In this document: in pieces, positions 13,901 to 23,891 of the stretch
How positions within the stretch are numbered: the stretch's first letter is position 1
How the letters are laid out: every line of letters begins with the position of its first letter
Source of the DNA: Ustulina deusta
Taxonomy: Eukaryota > Ascomycota > Sordariomycetes > Xylariales > Xylariaceae
DNA length: 64,000 nt
Direction: 5' to 3'
Assembly (NCBI GenBank): GCA_023159155.1
Contig: JAJNNX010000022.1
Span: 1 to 64,000, forward strand
Position numbers and translations under genes: made by a program
Notes under the pieces: generated by a model
Databases searched by the model: none
Told to the model about the DNA's origin: nothing
What the model saw: only the letters and a program-made list of their open reading frames with translations

Positions 13901-16479
13901 TTTAATAAAAAGTTTTATTATTTAGTTTAAAAATAAAACCTATTTAATAGTAAGTTTTTATTAATATATAAATTTAAAAACTTTTAAATAAATTTATAAA
14001 TATTTATATAAATAATATTTTAATTTATTTTAAAACTAAAAAATAATATTAAACTTATTATAAAAAAATAATCTATTATTTATATTAAGCTAAATATTAA
14101 AAAAATATTAAAAAATTTTATTTTAATATATTTATTATTAATTATTTCAAAATATTTATAAAAACTAAAATAAAAATTAGAATTAATCTTATAAAAATCT
14201 AAATAATTTTAAAAGTACTAAATTAATTTGGTTATTTTTTAAGCTTTATAATTATATTTATATATTTATTTATTATATTAGTAAAATTGCTACTTTTTTA
14301 AATTAATTATTAAAAAAAATAAGCTATTTATAATAGAACTAGAATAAAACTAAACTTTTAAATATATAAAACTACTAATATATAAAATATTTATTTTAGT
14401 TTTTTTTAAGCCTAGCTAACTAATACAAATAAAAATTAATATTTTATATAATATAATAATAAAAATTATTTAATAATAATAAAAAAATATAACTTAAAAA
14501 TTTATAAAATATTTTTTTAAAATAATAATACTAACTAAATAAACTTATTTAATTTAAAACTATAAATTTTTAGTAATAATATAAATTTTAAAATATTATT
14601 ACTTAAAGCTTTTTAAAACTAAGTTTTTTATAATAATTAATTATAAAGCTTTATTATATTTTTTAAATAAATAGATTTTATTAATATAATAAATATATTA
14701 AGCTAATTTTTTATTAAACTTTAATATTATTTGTTAATACTAACTAAAATAAAAAAATATAATAGCTAATTTTTTATAAAAAAAAAATAGCTAAGCTTTT
14801 TATAATTAAAACTAAAAAAGCTATAAAAAAAAATTTAATATTAGTTCTATTTAATAAAATATTAAGTTTTATATTAACTATAGATTTTTTATTTAATATT
14901 TTTTTTAAAATTAATTTAATAAACTTAATTAAACAAAAAAACTAGCTATAAAATTTATAAAATAAAAATAAAAAACTATATATATTTAAAATTATTTTAA
15001 ATAAAAAAATTTTTTTTTATATAGTTTTAATTTAAAAAATTTATATATTTTTAATTATTATATATTAAAATTAATATAAAATAATTAAAATATTAAAACA
15101 AAAATATTATTAGTTTTATTTAAAATATAATTATAAATAATATATATATAATTATTATAATTATAAAAAAAACCAAAATATTATAAAATAAAACTTTTAG
15201 TTTTTTTTATTTATTATTTATATTAGCTATAATATAGTAATATATAATAATAAATAATAAAAATATATTATTTAATTAATAAAATTATAACTATATATAA
15301 ATATTTATAAATAAGTTTAATTATTTTATTATAATTTTATTTAATAAAGAAATAAATATTATAAAATTATTAGCTATATAATATTATAAAAGTTTATATA
15401 AATTTTTTAATATACTAAATATATAAATATTAAATAATATAAAACTATTTAGTTTTAAGTTTATAGTAATAATTAATAGTTTTATAAATATTAAATATTA
15501 TTTTAGTAATATTTATTACTTTTAAACCTAAAAAATAATAAAATTAATTAATTAAAAACTAAATTAATAATTTTGTTTTTATATTAATAAATATTAAAAT
15601 AATTAAAATATTTATTTTTTTGTTTTAAATTTTATATATAATTTTTTATAATATTTATTAATTAATATATTATTATTAAAAATAATAATAAAAATTAAAA
15701 TATAAAACTTTTTAATAATAAATATTAATAAAACTATTATAAATTTTAATATTAAGCAATAAATATTTAAACTAATTTATTAAACTTAAAATATTTAAAA
15801 AATAATATATAATATAGCAATTTTTATATAAAAATAATATAAACTATAAATTAATAAAAAAAATGTTTAATAAATTTTAAAATAAAAAATAAAGTTTTTT
15901 TAAAAAAAAAACGCTTTATAATATAAATACTAACTATTAGATTAAACTTCTAATTAATTAAATTTTTTAAAATTTTAAAAAAATAAAAATTTAGCTATAT
16001 TTTTAATTTGCTTAATTTCTATAAAATAAAAAACTTATTTTATATTAACTAATTATAAAAAATAAATAATAATTTTTTATTTTAATAAATTTAATTATTA
16101 TTTTTAGCTAAAAATATTAATAGCAAAACAAAATTTAAAATTAAACAAATTAAACAATTAAAAATATATAAAAAAAATAAAAAGCTATAATATTAGGTTA
16201 TTTAAAAAAGCTATAATTTTGATAATATTTAATATATAGTTTAAATTTTTAAAAATATATTAATTAAACTTAATTAATTTTATAAAACTTATAAAAAAGC
16301 TTTTAAATTTTTTATAAAATTATAAAAATAAATATATATAATAATAATTAATAAATTTATAAATAATTATAAAAACAATAATAAAATAATATAATATAAA
16401 AAAATTATATAAACTTAATATTATTAATAATTTTAAATTAAAACTATATTTAAACTTTTAGTTTTAAAAAAAAGTAGTA

Positions 16480-16711
16480 TAATAATTAGTATAGTTTTAG
16501 TAAAACTTGTAAAATTTTTAGACCTATATAGCAATAAAATAAAAAATCTATATATAGATTAACTTATAATTTTATAGCTATATATATAGAGTTTATATCT
16601 ATTTATTTTATAAACTTCGATTTTTTTTTTTTTTTTTTTTTTTTAGCTTAGAGTTTTTGTTTATAGTATTAATAAACTAGCTATAAAAGCTTTACTTAAC
16701 TGATTATAACA
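16480..16711. repeat. Terminal-repeat copy F
   Basis: Same order of landmarks as copies B, C and E, with the poly-T tract at about 16621-16643 and the end CTGATTATAACACT. The following 16712-16999 repeats the last about 285 bases of the element interior (about 16195-16479). Confidence 0.6.
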
Positions 16712-16999
16712 CTAAGTTATTTAAAAAGGTTATAATTTTAATATTATTTAATATATAACTTAAAATTTTAAAAATATACTAATTAAACTTAACTAATTTT
16801 ATAAAACTTATAAAAAAGCTTTTAAACTTTTTATAAAACTATAAAAATAAATATATATAATAATATCTAATAAATTTATATATAATTATAAAAATAATAA
16901 TAAAGCAGTATACTATAAAAAAGTTATATAAACTTAATATTATTAATAATTTTAAATTAAAATTATATTTAAACTTTTAGTTTTAAAAAAAAATAGTAT

Positions 17000-17220
17000 A
17001 ATAATTAGTATAGTTTTAATAAAACCTATAAGAATTTTAGACCTATATAACAATAAAATAAAAAATCTATATATAAACTAACTTATAACTTTATAGTTAT
17101 ATATATAAAGACTATATTTATTTATTTTATAAATTTTAATTTTTTTTTTTTTTAGCTTAGAGTTTTTATTTATAGTATTAATAAACTAGCTATAGAAGCT
17201 TTATTTGACTAATTGTGACA
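17000..17220. repeat. Terminal-repeat copy G
   Basis: The last copy, separated from F by a duplicate of the element's interior end. It ends GACTAATTGTGACA, which keeps a G lost in most other copies. Confidence 0.55.
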
Positions 17221-18244
17221 AATAAAATATTTAGCGTAATAAAATAGCTTTAGTACTAAAATATTTAAATAAATATTTTTTTAATTATTATTTTATTTTA
17301 TTTATAAAATAACTATATAAAAAATTAATAAATAATATTTTATTTAAGCTAATATAAACTTAATAATTTATTTTAGTTTATAAATTATTATTAATTTATA
17401 TATAATATATATAAAATTATTTATTATTAAAGTAATATATTAGTATTTTTTTAACAAGCAATAATATATTATTATAAATATTAAAAAATAATATATTTAT
17501 ATTATAATATTATTTTTATATATTTAAAGTTTTAAAATAACAACTTATATTATAATAGTACTACTTTAGCTAGCATAAAGTACTATTATTATATTTAATA
17601 TATATTTATTGCTTATTTATAGCTTAATTAAGTTTATTAGTTTAAAATTATTTTAATAAATTATTATAATTGATTTTTAATTAATATTATAAAACTAGTT
17701 TATTATTATTTAAATAAATAAAAATAACTTATATAATTTAAAATAATCATTATTATTATTTTTATTAAAGTATAGCGTTACGTTTTTTTTTATAATTAAA
17801 AAGTTTTAAAAATATATAATATATTTATGTTTTTTTATTTTAATATTTAATAAAATTAAAATTATTAAATTATTTGTTATATTTATATATTATTATTATT
17901 TTTTAATTATAAAATTAGTTCGTTATAAATATAAACTAAAAATATATTTAAAATAATAATAATATTTGCTAGTATTAAAAAGTCTAAAAACGCTATTTTT
18001 AAAAGTTTATTTTTTATTAAGTTAATTAGAAAGTTTTTTAGAACATTTTTATTATATATATAAAGCGCTATTTTTTTTATAACTTATTAATAAGCTAATT
18101 AAACAATAAATCTTTAGTAAAGTACTACAAGTTATAATAACTTAATATAAATTTGCTATATATTTGTTGTATATATGCCTATAATTGTAATGTTATAGAA
18201 AGGTAAGTTGTGCGGTGGGTCCTTAAACCCTGCAGAACCATTTA

Positions 18245-18426
18245 ATATCACACCTACCCTATGGGAGTGGATATAGTGGATTATGTATATATATAGTTGA
18301 CGTCCCCGAGATATATGGGAGGGTTCGGGAATCAATTGACTACTCTATTGAGCCCTAACTACTACCTACCTACTTCCTGATTGCAGATAGGTCTCTCTAC
18401 TCACCTTAGAACGCCCACCTCTGACA
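18245..18426 (+). repeat. 193-bp-family LTR, copy 1 (5'-truncated)
   Basis: This matches the repeats at 27182 and 27765: AATATCACACC, GGGAGTGGATATAG, ATATATGGGAGGGTTCGG, CTCTATTGAGCCCTAA and CTACCTACCTACTTCCTG, ending CTCTGACA. The first dozen bases (TGTCAGG...) are not recognisable. It sits directly at the edge of the AT-rich block and is not RIP-degraded to the same degree. Confidence 0.7.
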
Positions 18427-18805
18427 TAGAGAAATCCTTGCTCGTGCAATAATACACATAAACACAATCCTGATCCATCTATATTATTAATCCTGACAAG
18501 CAGATACCTTTGTGAAGAGTGTTCGATTTCAAAACAATGCGAGAAAGGAGACAGCAGGAACAATAGGCATAATTGTTAGACATGTTGAAACACTGCTTTA
18601 GTGTCAAGTGGCGCTATAACTGTAATTTTTGTTTCGATCAAGACAAAGATGATAAACTGCTACCTAATACAAATATATATAAGGACGTATTTAAACTCAA
18701 CCCCTTATTCTGGGGGGCAAGATGAGACCTATATCCTTTCGCAACCGAATCACACGAGTTCCCACCGATTGATTATTTACCTTCGCAAATTTGAAACCAG
18801 ACGCT

Positions 18806-19450
18806 ATGGCTCTGCGTTCTCGATATGATGAGACGCGAACGAACCGGTACCAGCCGGAGAGTCATTCCCGTGTGGAGAGAGGGCAGACTAGACCACATCC
18901 TGATTTTCAGATTGCGCCAGAATCCGGTACATTTCTGACTGACCAACATAGATATCTAACCACATTCCGCCATGTAAACTGTGCGGAGTACTGCACCTCC
19001 GGCACACCGTTTCCTGCGGATTGTTCGGGTTCTTTCCTTATAAGTATCATGTCTCGGTCCAACAGATTGAACGCTCAGGGGTATTCTCGAATGATGCAGG
19101 TCTGCCCAGGAGGCTGCAATGAAAAGAACAAGGATAAAAATGCCAACTCTAATATCGGTAGTAGTTTAGGAGAGTCCTCGATCAGCAATGAGGATATTGC
19201 ACAGAGCTTATACGAGCACACTCGAGCTCTTTGTAAGGTCATGCATCCGCGGAAGGCCCAGGTTATCGAAATCGTTGATACTCGGGTGATCTGGTCCGGT
19301 GACTCACCAATACCAGCGTATTTTTCCCCAAGCAAGAAAAATATTGTGCCGCATAGCTCAGCGGTCACGAGCGGGCATTTAGCTCTGATTCAAGCGAGAG
19401 GCCAAGCAGATAACATCCAATTAGACTTCCGGACTTACGAAACGGTGTAA
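18806..19450 (+). CDS. Hypothetical protein (orphan ORF)
   Basis: An unrecognised open frame of 214 codons starting at ATG in a fair context (ACGCTATGG). The predicted product is polar, Arg/Ser/Asn-rich, with scattered Cys (for example CPGGC near residue 100), and has no signal peptide or membrane segment. It lies about 600 bp from the RIP block and 540 bp from the end of the convergent oxidoreductase gene. No intron is needed, but 5' exons could be missed. It may be a lineage-specific gene or a chance ORF. The 540 bases after it (19451-19990) hold nothing I can identify. Confidence 0.35.
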   Translation: MALRSRYDETRTNRYQPESHSRVERGQTRPHPDFQIAPESGTFLTDQHRYLTTFRHVNCAEYCTSGTPFPADCSGSFLISIMSRSNRLNAQGYSRMMQVCPGGCNEKNKDKNANSNIGSSLGESSISNEDIAQSLYEHTRALCKVMHPRKAQVIEIVDTRVIWSGDSPIPAYFSPSKKNIVPHSSAVTSGHLALIQARGQADNIQLDFRTYETV

Positions 19451-19990
19451 CGATTATCTTCCCCGCGAACATATTCAGATCCCAATATATGGGAATTAAC
19501 AAATAATAGTAGCTAGGGTTGGGTCACAAGCGAAGTTGTTTCATACTCCCACAAAGTTTACTGCTAAATCCAGACTGCCTCACTAGAATAGGTTATGAGG
19601 TTTGAACGAACAATTCACTGGATTAGAAGTACTAAGTTTCTATTACGGTACATTAAGTAGGTAATAGCTGCAGACAAGCCAAGCGCCCGACTTGACTACG
19701 CTCTATCTACTTTTGGTAGTGTTGCGGTAGAGCGCTGCAGCTCTGTTTGCAGCAATTTCGTATTTTAAAATAGTCATAACATAACACTATCAGTGCTTTT
19801 CTTGATTTTATTCTATTACCGATCCCTTTGCTTGGTCTGCTTCATTTGATACAAGTATCTTAAATATTATATTATCAACCTTCCGCCTTGTCAAGCTTCC
19901 ACTATAATATTCCTCTGATACTAAACGAAGAAAACACTTAGCAACTATGGAACTTGCCGATTCCCCCGTCGTTGTGAACTCAAGTAATAC

Positions 19991-21203
19991 TCAAGCTTTG
20001 TCTTGTCTTGACTCCTGCTTCACTTTAATTAGTATTTTACCAACCGTTCTCTTCGCCGCTAACTTCTCGAAAGCCTTCAAAAGTTCAGCATCCGTATGAG
20101 GTCCAATTCAAAGGAATACGACTTACCTTCATGGCATCGTTCATTTCGAACACAGAGTCAACTGGGACTTCCTTGATACAACCCCGGTCGAACCAACTTG
20201 CTACTTCTCGAGCTGAAGATCCCGCAGGGTTGCCGAAGACACTTGAGTACGTCCTCGGTATTCCGCCAAGTAGGACAGGCCAGTGGTTGAACTTGAACTG
20301 TGTAATGAATCCCAAAGGTCCTCTTTCAATGCTGTGAAATTTCCCATCGACCTTAAGATACCCCGGAGAACGATAATACAGCGTATCATCGCCTACGCAG
20401 TCAAAGATAGCGTCGAAGGGCCTACTCCCGAAGGACGTAGTGAGGGAAGAGAGATAACTGTAAAGGTCATCGTGAGCGGTATAGTCCACAACCTACAACA
20501 AGAAGGTTGTTAGAAAGTAAAGATTATTAAGTAGGTGGACGAGATCGAGAATCAGTCCTTAATGCCAGATTATACGCACTTCTTGAGCACCCAGCCTGCG
20601 AACTAGAGGCTCGTTCTTCGAGGAGCAGATTCCCGTAACGTGAACATCCATCCCGCGCAGCATCTGGGTTAGGACACAGCCCACTCCACCACTCGCACCA
20701 TTGAGCAAAACCTTGTCCCCCTTCTGTAGGTTGGCAGCGCGCAACAGCACGATGCTCGTCTGCCCGACGATGCCCAAGAGCCCTGCCGCGACGCCCTCCT
20801 GGAGGCCATTGGGCTTTTCTGCGACTGCATGCCCCGGCACAACCAGGTACTTGGCAAGCGAACCGACGCCACCTAAGATGTTGCTCATGGGTACAGTGCC
20901 AGCAACGATCATTCCTAAGCGAAGGTCCGGAACTGATGTGCGAGATGACGGCCCAACCTGTATGACTTCTCCGACGAAATCCATGCCGGCGATGGCGGTT
21001 TTTCTGAATGGGATGGCGTGGGCGATCATTTTGGGGTCTCCAGGGTTGATTGTCACATAGGAAACTCTAATCATGATCTCTCCAGCTTTAGGTGGTGTGG
21101 GAGTCGGCCAGTCGGTCTTCAATGCAAGGACATCTTGGAGTTTTCCGGTTCCGAAGGCGATCCACGCCTTCATCGTCTGTGGTATCTCGGCTTGGTTAGG
21201 CAT
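19991..21203 (-). CDS. Zinc-independent quinone oxidoreductase-like MDR protein
   Basis: Three exons on the minus strand: 21203-20580, 20492-20127 and 20074-19991, giving 357 residues. Introns are 87 nt (GTGCGT...TAG) and 52 nt (GTAAGT...AG, branch GCTGAAC). The joins give L-G-A-Q-E-V-V-D-Y-T and D-A-M-K-A-F-E-K-L, as expected for medium-chain reductases. It has a GroES-like N-terminal half (GMDFVG near 73) and a Rossmann half with GASGGVG (169-175) for NADPH. No GHE-type catalytic-zinc motif is visible, so it should reduce quinones or activated alkenes using NADPH in the cytosol. Relatives act alone or as enoyl reductases for polyketide synthases, but no synthase is in the window. It diverges from the Zn2Cys6 gene with 510 bp between start codons. 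Confidence 0.85.
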
Positions 21204-21276
21204 CTTGGCGGCTTTGGCTCAGAGAGATGATACGCAGATCGAGTCCTCATGGTTTGAACAGCTGGCTGAGCCGCCC

Positions 21277-21285
21277 CTTTATATA
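21277..21285 (-). promoter_or_regulatory. TATA box of the oxidoreductase gene
   Basis: TATATAAAG on the minus strand, about 75 bp upstream of the start codon at 21203, a plausible distance for a fungal core promoter. Confidence 0.5.
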
Positions 21286-21713
21286 AGTGAGAGGTTTTGG
21301 TCTGACAGTGGGAAGGAACTGCCATTTTGAGCGTTAGGGAACCTATAGTCAGTCCCATGAGAAAATATTAACAACACAATCACGGAGCAAGCTGGATGTC
21401 GATTTCAAAGCGAGGTCGGCTAGAATACACTTGTCGCCAAAAATGGCAAATGGATCCGCATGCTCGTCAAGAAGCGTAGGTAGATCCGCACCACGCTTAT
21501 GAAGCGGGGATATGATGACTAAGTAGACATGGCGGATCTGTCTAACCCAGCCCGGATAGATAGTGTAGGTCCCTATTATGCTGAATGTTGTTGAGGGTAC
21601 TGTATGCTTCGATCAATTTGCTAGTCACAGAATAATAGGCTGTTTTCACGAGTACACCAAGCCGTATAGCATGTACGGGCCAGACAAGTACATATCTTTT
21701 AGAAAAAAATATC

Positions 21714-23578
21714 ATGTTAAAATCCAGGGCATCTATTGCAGTTGTAAGAGGAGAGGAATCTCCGCCCAAGTTGAAGCAGCGCTACACGCGTACGCGAAGC
21801 GGTTGTGAACGGTGCCGCGCACAACATCGCAAGTGTGAGTCTGATCTCAATTGGTACATGTTTAATTCGTGAAGAAGATCTTGAGCTGACGCATTGAGGG
21901 TACCTTAGGCGACGAAGGAAAGCCTCGGTGTAAGCGTTGTGCTGATGCCGATGCTGTGTGCAAGTATATTGTGCACCTATCTTTCAAAAATAAGAACTCT
22001 CAGACATTATCAAATGATGTCGGCCTAAGTCTCACCGGAGCCCCTGCGTCTCTGAATACGTATCCTACTATAGAGGCATGCCTTTTTATCCCTGCCTAAC
22101 TAACAGTGAACTGATTTTGTATTAACTAGTTCATTCTCGACGAGGGCACTGATGGAACAAACCCCGCCGATTATTCACCTCACTCAACTAAAAATGCGCA
22201 ACCTAATAATCAAGGCTCCTCGACCGATACACTACGAAGTTCTCCCGGTCCAGGATTAGCTGAGGGCTGGCCCCTCTTCGGGCGGAGTCCGCTTTCAAGT
22301 GCCGAAGTTGAGCTGCTCAAGTTCTACAACCACCATATCGCCCCCTGGGTAAGCAATATATATTCTCCAATTGCAGTCAGCTTTCTAACTTTAGGATTGC
22401 CCTATCTTCTAGCTAGACGTTTATGACCAAGGTCAGACATTTGGCCACCATGTCACTAGGTTGGCGATGACTTCGCCTTGCGTACTCGAACTACTGTTAC
22501 AAGTCTCGGCAGTATTCTCTCGTCGTCCGATAGAAACTGTAACACGCCGTGGTGCCGGTCTTTTTCACCTTCAGGCCATGTCAAATCCGCCAGGCATCAA
22601 TTCTCCATCTTCAGCCCTTCGAACGATTTCTTGTTTCGTTCTAGCGAGGACGCTACTTTTCGTTGACAGAATACCGGACACGTGGGAGCCTAGTTTTCAA
22701 GGAGGTGGAGCGTTTCTTTATTTCCACAAGTTTGACTTTCTTGATATAACCCAACGGAAAATCTGGTTCGCTTTTCTTACGTTGATCTTAAGACTAGGTA
22801 TGTCACAGTCTTTATACTCGAGGGGGAGTATTTGTCAGCTAATTACCACCGGAATTGCAAAGAGATTGCATATTGCCTTATGAATCAGAGGGCTCCAGTC
22901 TGGATTCCTGCACTTGCACATCAAATCCAAACTCAGTCAGAGATGAATGATACAGGCGGGAACAGGTCTCAACAAATATTAAATGCCTCTATCCGTTGTC
23001 TAAAGCTGCTTGTCGACGTTATGAATTTTTCTTTTCCCCTCCCAGCAGCGGATGATCACACCGAAAGGTCGAATACAACAGACCCTTCTCGTGTCGAGAA
23101 ATGGAAGAAGCTTGCAGGTGGGCTACGTGCGTGGCACAGTAACCGTCCCCAAGGTCTTGAACCATTGGTGGAAGTTGACAATTCCGAAAATGCTTTTCCC
23201 ACGGTTATATTCACAAGCGGAGCTGGTATCTCTTCCAATACACTGTATCACACGGCTATGCTCCTCCTCCTCAGTAATAAGCCGGACCTAGTATCTCTTG
23301 ACGAAGAGGTCAGAAATGAAGGGATGGATGTGGCCCAGATGTCATCTCATTGGCACATTAATCGCATATGTGGCATTGCAATCAATAGTGAGCCTGAAGA
23401 TACCAACTGCTGGGATCCTGCCATGATAGCAGCATTCTCGCTTGCGGCAAAACGAATGAAACATAGCTCTCAGCGGAATGATATAATTACCTGCCTCGAT
23501 CGATTGAAGGCAGCGGGGTGGCATATCGATGGGCTGACTAACAGGCTGCATGGCGAATGGAGGCCCGGTTGCCTGTAA
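21714..23578 (+). CDS. Zn2Cys6 fungal-specific transcription factor
   Basis: A 535-residue regulator from five exons: 21714-21834, 21909-22075, 22130-22348, 22413-22797 and 22863-23578 (1608 nt, in frame). Cys 31, 34, 41, 48, 51 and 58 give C-X2-C-X6-C-X6-C-X2-C-X6-C, the binuclear zinc cluster, after a basic start. The long C-terminal part resembles the fungal-specific regulatory domain of ARCA-like factors (for example L-K-F-Y-N-H-H-I-A-P-W and H-W-H-I-N-R-I-C-G-I-A). Introns 1, 3 and 4 are 74, 64 and 65 nt with GT-AG ends. Intron 2 is best explained as a 54-nt GC-AG intron (22076-22129, branch CTAAC); GT donors at 21971 or 22019 keep frame but are poor. It is expected in the nucleus. Divergent placement suggests it may regulate the oxidoreductase gene, which is inference. 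Confidence 0.85.
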
Positions 23579-23891
23579 GACAGCGACATATGTCCATCGA
23601 GATGCTGCCGTGTGGGTGCTGTTCAAAAATATTGTCCTAAACCATGCTTTCAAGTAAAACTAAATCTCAGGTCAAATAAAGAGAAGGCCCTATTGTTATT
23701 TGTCTCAAGGGCTGAAGTTGTGCCACTTGAACGCTTCCGGTGTGACTTCTTTGTCCCAGCCCAGCCTATACCAGGATCGGCAGCTTTTTCACCAAGTCCA
23801 ATCTACCATTCGAGGCTCTTTCCGGCGCCCGGTTGATTTTGCAATTTTCTTCAGCACACACCTCTTCGAGCTGGAACCTGAGTTGGACGAT

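Larger units (their letters stand above)
10711..16711. mobile_element. Near-complete LTR-type element, RIP-mutated
   Basis: About 6.0 kb bounded by two direct copies of the terminal repeat (10711-10942 and 16480-16711). The interior is colinear with 114-4608, so at least two long copies of the family lie in this window. Read on the minus strand the repeat begins TGTTATAATCAG or similar; the other end is too mutated to confirm a CA terminus or a target-site duplication. No domain can be read through the mutations. Copia or gypsy affiliation is undecided. Confidence 0.6.
1..18180. repeat. RIP-like AT-rich block of degenerate retroelements
   Basis: Almost pure A/T with stop codons in every frame and no open reading frame of note. 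The same segments recur several times with C/T and G/A differences, as expected for repeat-induced point mutation acting on both strands of duplicated DNA. GC content jumps abruptly near 18180, where normal fungal sequence begins. Copies of one LTR-like repeat and its internal region account for most of the block. Within it, 5563-6180 and 17221-18180 show no repeat I could place. RIP is inferred from base composition; a dinucleotide index was not computed. Confidence 0.85.
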
